Origin: Gluconacetobacter diazotrophicus PA1 5
GTDB lineage: Bacteria; Pseudomonadota; Alphaproteobacteria; Acetobacterales; Acetobacteraceae
Direction: 5' to 3'
DNA: 64,000 bases
Assembly (NCBI RefSeq): GCF_000067045.1
Contig: NC_010125.1
Span: 3,760,001 to 3,824,000 of the forward strand
Shown here piece by piece: positions 7,935 to 17,292 of this stretch (position 1 is the stretch's first letter; each line of letters starts with the position of its first letter). Made by a program: the position numbers and the translations under genes. Under the pieces are notes generated by a model, which worked only from the letters and a program-made list of their open reading frames with translations, was not told the origin of the DNA and did no database searches.

Positions 7935-8157
7935 ATGGACCCGACGACGGTTTTTCGTACGCTTCTGGCGGGCTGTGCCGGGGCGGTATCTGGTCGATGT
8001 CGCGGCATTGTGCGGGGTCTGCGCGGCGGTGATGCCGTGGCTGCCGGTGCCGGGGCGCGCGGGTTCGGCCTATGGCCGGCTGTATGTCGTCCTGAATGTC
8101 GTGGCGCAGAATTTTCGCAATGTCACGAACATGGTCCAGCCCGGCCAGGTGTCGTCC
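7935..8157 (+). pseudogene. Small phage membrane protein with a probable frameshift
   Basis: ATG 7935 has an excellent ribosome site (GGAGAG) and starts MDPTTVFRTLLAGCAG, but this frame then becomes Arg/Gly-rich nonsense. One base over, the sequence reads RYLVDVAALCGVCAAVMPWLPV, a membrane helix, then AYGRLYVVLNVVAQNFRN, and continues without stop into the lipoprotein at 8158. Removing one G from the GGGG run at 7980-7983 joins start and helix in one frame. The boundary with the lipoprotein gene is unclear because no stop separates them. Confidence 0.4.
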
Positions 8158-8715
8158 ATGCGGCCCGGGTCGGCGCCCGGGGCGGAAGGCGGGCGGCGCC
8201 TGCCTCCGCTGGGGCTGGCGCTGCTGCTGGGGGGCGGGATGGCGCTTTCGGGCTGTACCGCCGGTACGGGCGGCGTGACGATCGATACGGCCGAACTGAA
8301 TGCCGATGCCGGGGCCATCGCCTTCGCGGCGCAGGCGATCGAATCCGTCCCCGCGCTGTCGAGCCACCTCAGTGCCGACCAGGTGGCGGAGGTCAACGCG
8401 GCGCTGACGCGGATCAAGGAGATCACCGCGCAGATCAACGCCGCGTCCGGCGGCACGATCGATATCCAGACCGGGAAGGACTGGGCGTCGTCCCTGGCGT
8501 CCGAATTCCAGACGATCCTGACCATCGCCGCGCCGGTCGTGTCCGCCTTCGCGCCCGGGGTGGGCACCTACATCCAGACCGCCGAGCAGATCATTCCCCT
8601 GATCGAGGCCGCCGTGGGTCTGGCGCCGGCCAGCATGGCGGGGGTCGGCGGGGCGAGGCCGGGCGGGGGCGATGCGCCGGCCCTGCGGGCGGCGCTGTAT
8701 CGGGGCGTCGCGTAG
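8158..8715 (+). CDS. Prophage-encoded lipoprotein
   Basis: 185 residues from ATG 8158, which has AGGTG seven bases upstream. The N-terminus LGLALLLGGGMALSGCTAG is a lipoprotein signal with lipobox LSGC (Cys about residue 37). The rest is Ala-rich and helical (AELNADAGAIAFAAQAI, then VAEVNAALTRIKEITAQINA), and contains a hydrophobic stretch ILTIAAPVVSAFAPGVGTYI. Lipoproteins next to lysis genes can be spanins or superinfection-exclusion factors; which applies here cannot be told. The frame is also open upstream (see the preceding entry). Confidence 0.55.
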   Translation: MRPGSAPGAEGGRRLPPLGLALLLGGGMALSGCTAGTGGVTIDTAELNADAGAIAFAAQAIESVPALSSHLSADQVAEVNAALTRIKEITAQINAASGGTIDIQTGKDWASSLASEFQTILTIAAPVVSAFAPGVGTYIQTAEQIIPLIEAAVGLAPASMAGVGGARPGGGDAPALRAALYRGVA

Positions 8716-8728
8716 GGGCACGTAAAAA

Positions 8729-8753
8729 AGGCGGCGCCTGCGCAGCGCCGCCT
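8729..8753 (-). terminator. Intrinsic terminator acting on leftward transcription
   Basis: A 9-bp stem AGGCGGCGC / GCGCCGCCT flanks loop ctgcgca and is preceded by AAAAAA at 8724-8729. Read on the minus strand this is a GC hairpin followed by a U-run. On the plus strand no T-run follows, so it would protect the prophage genes from antisense transcripts. Confidence 0.55.
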
Positions 8754-8891
8754 GTCCCGTCGATAATAACCTGGCTGAAAAATAAACCGTGCGTCTGAAA
8801 ACGATCTGTAATGAAGGGACCATGGCATGACCTGCATGGGTTGTGGAAATAACATCATTGTCATGTGCCTGATGCATGGGGGGAGGGCGTG

Positions 8892-9725
8892 ATGGCGCGG
8901 CGGCTGGGCTGCCTGCCGGCGCGGGCGCGCCCCGGGCAGCCGCGCCTGTCGTCGCTGCGGATGATGGCGCGCACGGCGCCGCCCACGCTGCGGCGCGAGT
9001 CCATCGACCCGGCCCCGCTGATGCTGGGCAACGACGTGCTGGGCGACTGCACGTCGGCGGGGATCGGCAATCATCTGCGGGCTACCGCCGCGCTGGCGGG
9101 ATTCCAGGTTGCGGTGGAAACGGCGGATGCCGAGGCGTTCTATGCGGCCTCGACCGGCTATGTTCCGGGGGATCCGTCCACCGACCGGGGCGGGGTGGAG
9201 GTCGATGTCCTGACCGTGGCGGGGCGCGACGGCTATGCGCTGGCGGATGCGACCTTCTATCCGCTGTGGGGGTCGGCGGCGCCGGACGACCTGAACGGGC
9301 TGCGCAACATCATGGCCGGGCTGGGCGCGGCCTATCTGGGGGTGCAACTGGCACTGGCGGACCAGCCGGAGGACGGGGTGTGGGATACGACCACGCCGGG
9401 CGACCAGACGCCCGGGTCGTGGGGCGGGCATTGCCTGCTGGCCTGGGCCTATGACGGGACCGCCGACGATTCGCGGGTGTCGCTGCTGACCTGGGGCGGT
9501 ATGCGGCACGCGACCTGGCGCTGGGTGCGGTCGCGGATCATGGAGTGCCACGGCCTGGCCTGGCGGCAATTGATGCCGGCCGGCGGCCTGGCGCCGGACG
9601 GCGAGGACTGGGATGCGCTGGTGGCGGCCAACGCGGCGTATCTGGCGGGGGAACCGGCGCCCCTTACTCGCCGGCCCCCAGCGCCAGGGCGAGCAGGGCC
9701 AGGCCCGACAGCAGCAGCAGGCTGA
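8892..9725 (+). CDS. Papain-fold (C1/C39-like) cysteine peptidase-like protein
   Basis: 277 residues from ATG 8892 with GGGAGGG upstream. The order of catalytic motifs is GNDVLGDCTSAG (Cys about 51), SWGGHCLLAWAYD (His about 187) and LLTWGGMRHATW. This matches a family of papain-like proteins often found as single genes or phage cargo in proteobacteria and actinobacteria. The last about 20 residues are Pro/Gly/Arg-rich and antisense to the 3' end of the convergent DUF3667 gene (62-bp overlap), so the original C-terminus may have been lost. Target unknown. Confidence 0.5.
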   Translation: MARRLGCLPARARPGQPRLSSLRMMARTAPPTLRRESIDPAPLMLGNDVLGDCTSAGIGNHLRATAALAGFQVAVETADAEAFYAASTGYVPGDPSTDRGGVEVDVLTVAGRDGYALADATFYPLWGSAAPDDLNGLRNIMAGLGAAYLGVQLALADQPEDGVWDTTTPGDQTPGSWGGHCLLAWAYDGTADDSRVSLLTWGGMRHATWRWVRSRIMECHGLAWRQLMPAGGLAPDGEDWDALVAANAAYLAGEPAPLTRRPPAPGRAGPGPTAAAG

Positions 9726-10506
9726 AGAAGGCCGAGGTGACGAACAGGATGGCCATGCGCGCCAGCGTGGGCAGCGGGCCCAGGCCGTAGAAGCCGCGCA
9801 GGTGCCGGTACAGATGCACCGGCGGCCCCAGCAGCAGCAGGTTTCCCGCATCGCCCACCAGGCGGGTGGCGATCGTCGAGGCGGTGAAGACCACGAAGGC
9901 GAAGCTGAGCGAATGGACCGAGAAGATGACGTGGTCGTACAGCGGGCGGCGCGTCGGCCAGTAGTACAGCACCCACAGGATGGCCGCCGAGATCGGGAGC
10001 AGCAGCAGGATGAAGCGTTCCGACCACTCGCCCATCACGTTCAGCACCTCGCCCGGATTGTCCGCCGCGTTCAGGGCGTGGGTGCGGACCCATGCGGTGG
10101 CCCGCGCGTGGCCGGCCCAGGACCATGTGTTCATCCCGGCGGCCAGTTCCGCGCGGGAGGCAGGGTCCAGGCCGGAATGGTGCCGGGCCGGTGACACCAG
10201 CGAATGGATGGTGAACATCATCAGCAGCACGACGAAGAACATGCGGATCGGCGGGATTTCCGACGCCCGGCGGCCCGCGATGTAATCCTGCGTCAGCCCG
10301 GCGGGGGCGAGGACCAGCCGGTGGATGGTGCGGCCGAACTTGCCGTCGGCGTGGGTCAGCATCTCCATGAACTCGGCGCACAGTTCCCACACCGAACGGT
10401 GGGGCGGCCCGCCCTCCTGCCCGCAATGGTGGCACCATTCCCCGACCAGGACGGTGCCGCAGTTCAGGCAGGCGGTGCCGGCCGGGGAAGGGGCGTCGTG
10501 CGTCAT
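9664..10506 (-). CDS. DUF3667 zinc-ribbon membrane protein
   Basis: 280 residues. A zinc ribbon CLNCGTVLVGEWCHHCGQ (residues 13-30, CxxC...CxxC) is followed by a conserved cytosolic helix (ELCAEFMEMLTHADGKFGRT) and about five transmembrane helices. This is the DUF3667 layout; the function of the family is unknown. It overlaps the peptidase-like gene at its 3' end. The gene appears chromosomal and so marks the right edge of the recognisable prophage. Confidence 0.75.
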   Translation of the reverse strand: MTHDAPSPAGTACLNCGTVLVGEWCHHCGQEGGPPHRSVWELCAEFMEMLTHADGKFGRTIHRLVLAPAGLTQDYIAGRRASEIPPIRMFFVVLLMMFTIHSLVSPARHHSGLDPASRAELAAGMNTWSWAGHARATAWVRTHALNAADNPGEVLNVMGEWSERFILLLLPISAAILWVLYYWPTRRPLYDHVIFSVHSLSFAFVVFTASTIATRLVGDAGNLLLLGPPVHLYRHLRGFYGLGPLPTLARMAILFVTSAFFSLLLLSGLALLALALGAGE

Positions 10507-10604
10507 GGCGAAAGGGGTCTCCGGCTGGTGGGGGGCCAGTCTAGGATAAACCTTCCAGTTTCGAACAGATGCGGCCCGCGCGCGGCGTGCCGGGCGTTGC
10601 GATT

Positions 10605-10623
10605 GAGAATGAATAAGTTTATC
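10605..10623 (+). promoter_or_regulatory. Fur-box-like sequence upstream of bacterioferritin
   Basis: GAGAATGAATAAGTTTATC matches 13 of 19 positions of the classical Fur consensus by eye. It lies about 95 bp upstream of the bfr start in an AT-rich stretch of an otherwise GC-rich gap. Iron control of bfr is expected, but activation versus repression cannot be read from sequence. Confidence 0.4.
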
Positions 10624-10717
10624 GTATTGATATTGAATGGTTTTTTCGATTTACAGGCGGGGCTGGCCGCGCTAGGGATAGAATCGAGACGATTCCACCC
10701 ATTGACGAGGTCGAACC

Positions 10718-11206
10718 ATGCCGATCAAGGACCCGAAGGTCATCGAGCACCTGAACACCCAGCTGACGAACGAGCTGACGGCGATCAACCAGTATTTCCT
10801 GCACGCCCGCACCCTGCGCCACTGGGGCGTCACCCTGCTGGGCAAGAAGGAATATGAGGAATCGATCGAGGAGATGCGCCACGCCGACTGGCTGATCGAG
10901 CGCATTCTGTTTCTGGGTGGCCTGCCGAACGTGCAGCGGCTGAACACCATCCTGATCGGCCAGGACGTGAAGGAGATCCTGGAGTGCGACCTGAAGCTCG
11001 AGGAAAAGGCGATCAACGACCTGCGTGAAGGCATCGCGTATTGCGAGAGCGTGCGCGACTACGTCTCGCGCGACCTTCTGCTGAAGATCCTCGAGAACGA
11101 GGAAGAGCACGAGGACTTCCTCGACCGCCAGTTCGACCTGATCAAGCAGGTCGGGATCGAGCGGTACATCCACCTGAACGCCGCCCCGGCGCCCGAGCAG
11201 GACTGA
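10718..11206 (+). CDS. bfr: Bacterioferritin
   Basis: 162 residues, the usual length for Bfr. It is a four-helix ferritin-like protein that oxidises Fe(II) and stores iron as a 24-mer cage with haem at the dimer interface. Ferroxidase residues E19, E52 and H55 are visible (TNELTAINQYF, EEMRHAD), with the later EEEHEDFLD pair, and M53 is the expected axial haem ligand. It is a single-gene unit with a Fur-like box upstream and a GC hairpin downstream (11215-11240). Confidence 0.95.
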   Translation: MPIKDPKVIEHLNTQLTNELTAINQYFLHARTLRHWGVTLLGKKEYEESIEEMRHADWLIERILFLGGLPNVQRLNTILIGQDVKEILECDLKLEEKAINDLREGIAYCESVRDYVSRDLLLKILENEEEHEDFLDRQFDLIKQVGIERYIHLNAAPAPEQD

Positions 11207-11214
11207 GCGGGACC

Positions 11215-11240
11215 AGGGCGTCCCCCGACGGGGATGCCCT
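11215..11240 (+). terminator. Hairpin downstream of bfr
   Basis: AGGGCGTCCCC and GGGGATGCCCT pair over 11 positions with one G-U and a four-base loop. It starts 8 bases after the bfr stop. No T-run follows, so termination may be weak. Confidence 0.4.
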
Positions 11241-11259
11241 GAAACCGGACCATTTCATT

Positions 11260-11946
11260 CTACCGGGCCGCGCCCATGTCTTCCGGGCGGGGCCACATGA
11301 TCTGGGTCATGCCCATGTCCAGGTCGTGCCAGCGCGCCATGGCTGTCAGACAGCCGGGGCCGATCAGGTCCACGGTGCGCCGGCCATCAGTCCCGCAATC
11401 CTGAATCCTGCCGCCCCGGTTCCTCTCGCCCGGATCGCCCTCCCTCCGGCGGGCGAGGGCGGGCGGGCCGTTTTCGGCCAAGTCTTCCGCCGATATATCG
11501 TCCGCCGGGGTGCGGCGTGGCAGCCAGTGGCCGGCGCCGGCCAGGCACGCGCCCAGCAGCGTGACCGCCGCCGCGAAGGGGGCCAGCACGTGGCGATGCG
11601 GGATGACCCGGCGCAGCATGCCGCGCACGCGGGCGTCCTCGCCGGCCTGGGCCGCCGAAATCGCATCGAGGAAGCGGCTTTCGGTCGTGCTGAGGGTCTG
11701 CGCGGCGGGCAGGCCGAGATCCAGCGCCTGCATCTTCAGCACCGCCAGCCGGTTCAGCGCCGTGCGGAAGGCCGCCGTCACGTCGTCGAAATCCCGGCGG
11801 AAGCACGGCATGAACAGGCCGGCCGGCGCGCGGCCCGTCCGCTGGCCCCCGGCCGGGTGCGGCGGGCCGGCCAGGCGGCGGAGCGTCCACACCGCCAGCC
11901 TTTCGCTGCATGAGAGATCATTCAGGATCGTCAGGCCTGCTGTCAT
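11260..11946 (-). CDS. Hypothetical membrane-anchored protein
   Basis: 228 residues, not recognised. It has a helical N-terminal domain with an FRRDFDDVTAAFRTALNRLAVL segment, one hydrophobic stretch (LAPFAAAVTLLGACLAGAGHWL, about residues 121-142) and a charged, less ordered C-terminus. The last 60 codons look compositionally poor and may not be native. The start is flanked by two inverted copies of a 23-bp motif (11999-12021 and 12060-12082) also found near a TonB receptor, suggesting shared control. Confidence 0.45.
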   Translation of the reverse strand: MTAGLTILNDLSCSERLAVWTLRRLAGPPHPAGGQRTGRAPAGLFMPCFRRDFDDVTAAFRTALNRLAVLKMQALDLGLPAAQTLSTTESRFLDAISAAQAGEDARVRGMLRRVIPHRHVLAPFAAAVTLLGACLAGAGHWLPRRTPADDISAEDLAENGPPALARRREGDPGERNRGGRIQDCGTDGRRTVDLIGPGCLTAMARWHDLDMGMTQIMWPRPEDMGAAR

Positions 11947-11998
11947 GGCACCATCCGAATCCGTGGACTCGGTCCTCTGATGTGATGACCCACTCTAA

Positions 11999-12021
11999 TT
12001 GCGATCGCCTCGCAATTGCAA
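11999..12021 (+). promoter_or_regulatory. 23-bp motif, copy 1 (operator candidate)
   Basis: Contains the palindrome TTGCGA-N5-TCGCAA and ends in CTCGCAATTGCAA. A reverse-oriented copy lies at 12060-12082 (20 of 23 identical), centre spacing 61 bp (about six helical turns), and a third copy lies at 38616-38638. It lies about 55 bp upstream of the leftward gene 11260-11946. Confidence 0.45.
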
Positions 12022-12059
12022 TGTGTAAATGCGCACGCCCGGCTGTCGTCGAAAGGTGG

Positions 12060-12082
12060 TTGCAATTGATAGTCGATCGCAA
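12060..12082 (-). promoter_or_regulatory. 23-bp motif, copy 2 (inverted)
   Basis: On the minus strand it begins TTGCGATCG and ends CAATTGCAA, matching copy 1 at 20 of 23 positions. Together the two copies form a large inverted arrangement in the gap between divergent genes 11946 and 12219. Confidence 0.45.
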
Positions 12083-12152
12083 TACGGTCGGGTTCTCACG
12101 GCGTTGCCCGACCGAGTGTCGATTTCCCAACCCTGTCGCCGTGACAACTCAC

Positions 12153-12185
12153 GCGGCATCGTTCCCCGTGCGGGGACGATGCCGC
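12153..12185 (+). promoter_or_regulatory. Stable leader hairpin before gene 12219
   Basis: GCGGCATCGT / ACGATGCCGC and CCCCG / CGGGG stack into a 15-bp stem with one bulge and loop 'tg'. It lies 34 bases before the ATG and is followed by CTTTCCCTTTCC. It could be a terminator or an attenuator; no reading frame explains the symmetry. Confidence 0.45.
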
Positions 12186-12218
12186 CTTTCCCTTTCCTGC
12201 ATGGAGGCCGATCCGACC

Positions 12219-13195
12219 ATGAGCGAAACCACGGGGTGTACGGCCGACTGGCATCTGGCGCATTCCCGCCCGGGCCTGTTCCTGGAGTATTTCGATCCGC
12301 GCCGCCCCTTTGCCCTGCGGATCAACACGCTGGTGGGGCGCTTCGGCGATGTGCAGCGCCTATGCGACGGCGGCGAGGCGCGGCCCGAGTTCGTGCGGCT
12401 GCGTAATGAGCTGGCGTTCCACCTGGTGAAGATGTCGCGCTGGTGGGCTTCGATTTCTGTCCGCGCGGGGTGACGGGCGTGCGCAACCCGCTGTTCATGG
12501 CCTGCGTCAAGGCGCATGTTGAACGATCGGCCGATGACGAGGCGCTGTTCGACCTGTTCACGATGCAGCGCCACATGCATGCCGGGGACCCGGGCCATAT
12601 CCTGGTCCTGGGGCGCGACCCCGGCGCCGATCCGGCGATCTGCGTCCTGTACGGCGTCGACGGGCAGCGGCATTTCCGCTTCGCCATCGGATCACCCGGG
12701 CGGGAGCCGACCTGGAACCGGCAGGACTATCCCGATTTCGCCAGCGCCTGGCTGGCGGCGTGGGCCGTCCATGCCCTGATCCGCGACGACGAGGCGGGCC
12801 GGCGGGAGTTCGAGACCGCGCAGCGCGAGCACGATGCCGCGCGGGCCTGGCACCAGCGGCATTTCCACCGCTGCGACGCACGCCCGGCCATCCCGCTCTA
12901 TGCCGACGCCCACGCGCATCTGTCGGGCTGCCGGTCCGAATTCGGGCGGAGCGAATTCCGCGCCATCGTCAACAAGCTGGCATTCGACATCGCCCGGATG
13001 GCGGTGCAACGGCACATGGCGCTGGCGGACGCGATGAAGGAGGGCGACGGGCGGGACATCCATCCCTGCATGGCCAATACGGTCAGGCGGCGCGCCCGGG
13101 CCTATGTCGCCACCTGCCTCGATCCCCTCGTCAGGGCCGAGATGGATGCGCTGCTGGACGGCGTGCTGTACCACCGGCCCAGGCGGTGCGTTTGA
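12219..13195 (+). pseudogene. Hypothetical protein, probably frameshifted
   Basis: From ATG 12219 (GGAGG upstream) the frame gives 84 residues ending FHLVKMSRWWASISVRAG at 12473. A second frame, open from GTG 12443 to 13195, gives 250 residues starting VGFDFCPRGVTG. Adding one base near 12441 joins them into one protein of about 325 residues. Two segments resemble each other (RNELAFHLVKMS and VNKLAFDIARMA), hinting at a duplicated helical unit. The second half is rich in His and Cys (HQRHFHRCDARP). No family recognised. Confidence 0.45.
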
Positions 13196-13274
13196 GAGCC
13201 TGGTTGAAAATGCTGGCCGGGTCGGGTGCCCGGGACCCTTCGTGACCCGTCCGCCAGCCTGATCAGGCTTCCTC

Positions 13275-14564
13275 TCAAGCCGTCCGGGCTGCTGCTGCCC
13301 GCGCGGCGTTCTTTTCTTCCTCGGTCCAGACCTTGCGCTCGCGCTTCTTCTGCGGCTTGACTTCCTTGGGCGGCGCGCCGCCCAGCACGGGGGGGCGCAT
13401 GGTCGAGTTCCGCGCCGCTTCGGAATGCCACGGGTGATCGTCCTGAACGATCAGGGCGCGACCGATTTCCCGCTCCACATCACGCAGCCAGGCGCGCTGC
13501 TCGGCATCGCAGAGCGTGATGGCGAAGCCGTTGCGGCCCGCGCGGCCGGTGCGGCCGATGCGGTGGACGTAGCTTTCCGGCAGGCTCGGCAGGTCATGGT
13601 TGAAAACATGCGTCACCGTATCGACGTCGATGCCGCGCGCCGCGATATCCGTCGCCACCAGCACCTGCGCGGTTCCGGCGCGGAAGGCGTCCAGCGCGCG
13701 CTCCCGCTGGCCCTGCGACTTGTTGCCGTGCAGGGCTTCGGCCGTGATGCCGGCCTCGGTGATGAAGGCGCAGACTTCGTTGGCGATGTTCTTCTGCAGG
13801 GTGAAGACCACGGCCTGGCCGATTCCCGGCGTCCGCAGCATGGACAGGAGCGCCGCCTTCTTGTCGGCGGCATCGACGAACATCACCGACTGCTCGATCC
13901 GGTCGACGGTGGTCGAGGGCGGGGCGATCTCGACCTTCGCCGGATCGCGCAGCAGGCTTTCGGCCAGCGCGGCGATGGATTTCGGCATCGTTGCCGAAAA
14001 CAGCACTGTGTGCCGATCCTTCGGCAGCGTCGCGACGATGCGCTCGATCGGCCTGGCGAAGCCCATGTCGAGCATCTGGTCGGCCTCGTCCAGCACCAGT
14101 GCCTCGAGTTGCGACAGGTCGCAGAGGCCCTGGTCGATCAGATCCAGCAACCGCCCCGGCGCGGCCACGATGATGTCGACGCCGGCCTTGAGCGCGTTGA
14201 CCTGATGGAACTGACTGACGCCGCCGAAAATCGTCGTCACGCTGGGCGGCTGATGGCGACCGAAGCTTGTGAAGCCGTCGGCGATCTGGGAGACCAGTTC
14301 GCGCGTGGGCGCGAGGACCAGGACGCGGGCGCCGCCCTTGGGCGCCGGGCGGGGGGCCATGGCAAGGCGATGCAGCAGCGGCAGCGCGAAAGCGGCGGTC
14401 TTGCCTGTGCCGGTCTGGGCCATGCCCAGCAGGTCGCGGCCTTCCAGCAGCATCGGGATCGACTGGGCCTGGATCGGGGTCGGGTTGGCATACCCTTCCT
14501 CGGCCAGTGCGCGCAGCAGGGTCGGCGCCAGGGAGAGGTCGGCAAATGTCATGGACATGGTCAA
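13275..14564 (-). CDS. rhlE: DEAD-box RNA helicase, RhlE type
   Basis: 429 residues with the full motif set: Q motif (PTPIQ), Walker A AQTGTGKT (49-56), DEAD (159-162), SAT (190-192) and the C-terminal HRIGRTGRAGR. These proteins unwind short RNA duplexes with ATP in ribosome assembly and mRNA decay. The basic C-terminal tail (KEVKPQKKRERK) fits an RNA-binding extension. It converges on gene 12219-13195. A ten-G run lies about 104 bp upstream of its start (14668-14677). Confidence 0.9.
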   Translation of the reverse strand: MTMSMTFADLSLAPTLLRALAEEGYANPTPIQAQSIPMLLEGRDLLGMAQTGTGKTAAFALPLLHRLAMAPRPAPKGGARVLVLAPTRELVSQIADGFTSFGRHQPPSVTTIFGGVSQFHQVNALKAGVDIIVAAPGRLLDLIDQGLCDLSQLEALVLDEADQMLDMGFARPIERIVATLPKDRHTVLFSATMPKSIAALAESLLRDPAKVEIAPPSTTVDRIEQSVMFVDAADKKAALLSMLRTPGIGQAVVFTLQKNIANEVCAFITEAGITAEALHGNKSQGQRERALDAFRAGTAQVLVATDIAARGIDVDTVTHVFNHDLPSLPESYVHRIGRTGRAGRNGFAITLCDAEQRAWLRDVEREIGRALIVQDDHPWHSEAARNSTMRPPVLGGAPPKEVKPQKKRERKVWTEEEKNAARAAAARTA

Positions 14565-14667
14565 GCGGCGCCTCCGGCGCTGAGTAAGGCTGCGCCTGGT
14601 CGGGCTTCGCTGGTTCGGAACGCGGACCTTTTACGGGTGATGCCGCACCGCGTCAACGCGGAGGGGA

Positions 14668-14677
14668 GGGGGGGGGG
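14668..14677. repeat. Homopolymeric G10 tract
   Basis: Ten consecutive G residues lie in the gap between the rhlE start and IS481 copy 1. Tracts of this length slip during replication and are also frequent sites of sequencing error. Confidence 0.8.
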
Positions 14678-14780
14678 TGGTTTTTCCCTCTGCTAGCGCC
14701 CGTCGCAGACCTTGCCCGCTGAACCGCCGGGCCCAGCGTCGGAGCGGGCTGTCATATTCCACGACTGCCTTCGCTCGACA

Positions 14781-15773
14781 CTATTTGTTTGGTCCCGGGA
14801 TTTGGTGGTGCGGATTATGTATGAACCGTGATGGTTCTTTTTCCCACTGCTGACAAATGAATTCATATGGAGTGAGGCCGCGCAGGGTCTTGAGCCTGCG
14901 GGCGAAATTGTAGGCGGTAACGAAGTCGGCGAGGTGTTGACGCAACTGGTCATGTGTTTCGTAGTAGAAGCGCTTGACGGTGGCGTCCTTGATCGTGCGG
15001 TTCATCCTCTCGACCTGGCCATTCGTCCAGGGATGTCGCGGCTTTGTCAGTCGATGCTCGATATCGAGATCAGCACAGGCCAGTTCAAAAGAGTGGCACC
15101 GGAACAGGACACCATCCGCCCGCATGGCCTTGATGTCTTCGGGTGTCCATCCATTGCCGGCCGGATCGGTAAAATGCGTGCCGTTATCGGTCAGCACGGT
15201 ATGGATGCGGTAGGGAACCGCAGCGGCCAGAGCACGCAGGAAGTCACCGGCAACGCGACGTGTCGCTTTCTCGTGCAATTGGACAAAAGCGAATTTCGAG
15301 GTCCGGTCGATCGCCACCAGAAGATAAAGGCGCCCCATTTCAGTGCGGACTTCAGCAATGTCGATGTGAAAATAGCCGATCGGATAACTCTTGAACTTCG
15401 ACCGTTTTGGTTTGTCGCCTTCGGTCTCGGGCAGGCGGCTGATCCCATGGCGCTGAAAACAACGGTGCAGGGAAGATCGCGTCAGATGCGGGATCGTCGC
15501 CTGAAGCGCATAAAGGCAATCATCAAGAGGCAGCAGGGTATGGCGACGGAAGGCCACAACGATCGCTTCTTCTTCGGTCGACAGGATGGTTGAGGATGCG
15601 ACCTTCGGACCGGTGCGTCGATCCGACGTATCGGTCCGCCCCTTCCATTTGGCGACCGTCTTCGGGTTGATCCCGTAGCGTTTCGCCAGAACCCTCAGGC
15701 TCTCTTGACTATGTTGTATCGCTCGACGGACTGCCGCTGTCGTCGTGGCGCTTCCGTGGTGAACCTGGCCCAT
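14781..15773 (-). CDS. IS481-family transposase (copy 1)
   Basis: 330 residues: an N-terminal helix-turn-helix (LRVLAKRYGINPKTVAKWKG) followed by an rve integrase core with DDE residues in FHIDIAEV, LTDNGTHF and GQVERMNRT. ATG 15773 has GGAAGGA upstream. The reading frame has no stop inside the element: the last codon is shared with the flank, and TAG comes from the target site (14781-14783). Confidence 0.9.
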   Translation of the reverse strand: MGQVHHGSATTTAAVRRAIQHSQESLRVLAKRYGINPKTVAKWKGRTDTSDRRTGPKVASSTILSTEEEAIVVAFRRHTLLPLDDCLYALQATIPHLTRSSLHRCFQRHGISRLPETEGDKPKRSKFKSYPIGYFHIDIAEVRTEMGRLYLLVAIDRTSKFAFVQLHEKATRRVAGDFLRALAAAVPYRIHTVLTDNGTHFTDPAGNGWTPEDIKAMRADGVLFRCHSFELACADLDIEHRLTKPRHPWTNGQVERMNRTIKDATVKRFYYETHDQLRQHLADFVTAYNFARRLKTLRGLTPYEFICQQWEKEPSRFIHNPHHQIPGPNK

Positions 15774-15829
15774 AGCGCATCCTTCCACTCATGTGAAAAT
15801 AATGCACCACCAAATCCCGGGACCAAACA
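14786..15829 (-). mobile_element. IS481-family insertion sequence, copy 1
   Basis: 1044 bp with terminal inverted repeats TGTTTGGTCCCGGGATTTGG at both ends (perfect here). Its flanks do not match: ACTATT on the left and TCTAGC on the right. The other two copies have perfect 6-bp duplications, so this copy is probably the product of recombination between IS copies or an adjacent deletion. It forms the left border of the island 15830-19649. Confidence 0.9.
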
Positions 15830-17292
15830 TCTAGCCGGTGACTCTGGATTGGTGACCGCCTAATCCCTCGCGTGTTCGATCTCGAAGCTAGCTTTGAGTA
15901 AGTCGTGAAAGAAGTCCGGCATACCCCTACGTACATCATCAAGGTTCATCAACGCCGCTCGGTTCTTGATGTGGTAGAATGGAGCAGGTCGGCCTGATGC
16001 TTGAATGTCAGTTCGCTCCACCAAAAGGTCGTATTTCGTCATGAAATTCTTCAGAATCGGCCAATTCTCATCGTCGAGGATACGACGAGCCCCCTTTTCA
16101 TCGCTATCTTTGATCCAGAAAGGTTTGTAACGAGCGACTCTCGCCAGAAGGTCGAAAAGGCCAAAATTGCTGAGTAGATCATTTAGACTATTTCCAGATT
16201 GTATGCGCGAAGTATTGTACTTATGGCGCAGCCAATCGAGGATCTCTACAGGATCATAAGTCGTTCTTGTCGGAAGCGACACCACAGTTGGCGGCGGAAA
16301 GCTTCGATTGGGAATTGTGCCTTCATCGGAAATGAGCGAGACAATTGCGCAATGTTCATCGAAATTGAGCGCGCGCATGTCCGCGCCGACGGCTGTCAGT
16401 TGATTGATCACTACGCCCTCAAGTTGCATGTGAGCCACAGTTTCCGCGAGGAAGACTTCGTCGATCGATAGATCCTGGAGAACTGGGACGCCGGAGGGTG
16501 TGTAAACGCAGCATGCGCTCATGACGAGCGATCCGAGATTTTGCCTGGCTCGGTCCTGCTCGCCGAGAATTTTAAGATTCTCCAATGCCCGTTGAACAAA
16601 CTGGTCAGCCTGCTCGTTATTGATCAGACGAAACGCGTCGGCGAAGGCCTCGAGAAAGTCGGTACCCAGAATATTTCGACGGATAAATTTTGGGACTTCA
16701 CCTCGGGCGACAGATCGGATCGTTACGCGTGACAGAAAGTAGTTGTATACCTGTTCATGAACGAAATTCTTATAGCCGCGCCGATCGTCATCTTTAAGGA
16801 AAGCGAGCACGCCTGATCGATTCCTCAAGATACCGCTGAGACTGATTGGCACAATATCTTCCGCTGACATTTCAGCCAGCCAAGCGACAGTTTCTGAGGG
16901 GATGGCGCTTGACTGATTCTCTGCTAGGTCGCGCGCGATCTCCTCCATAACTTGCGTGATGAATTCAGCCCGACTTTCTGTCGTCGTGACTGCCTCAACA
17001 TCTCGGCCGAACTTCGTCGCCTCTCGTTTTGTCATCGCTAAAATCAGGAAGGACAGGAGATCGCCAATGTCACCATCCTGGATCTGCTGCGCCACCCCAT
17101 CGCGAGCTAGCTCGGAAAGGAAGAATGGACGAAGGGCGTAGGAATCAGGCTCGAACAACGGATTGACCGCTTCCGAATAGAGTAATTCGTCTGACCAACC
17201 CTTGCCAGCCAGCCAAGACCGGGCGGTGTTGGGCCCGATGGGACGCAGCGTATAGGCTTCAAGCTGATCAACCGTTTCGTCGAGTGCAGTAA

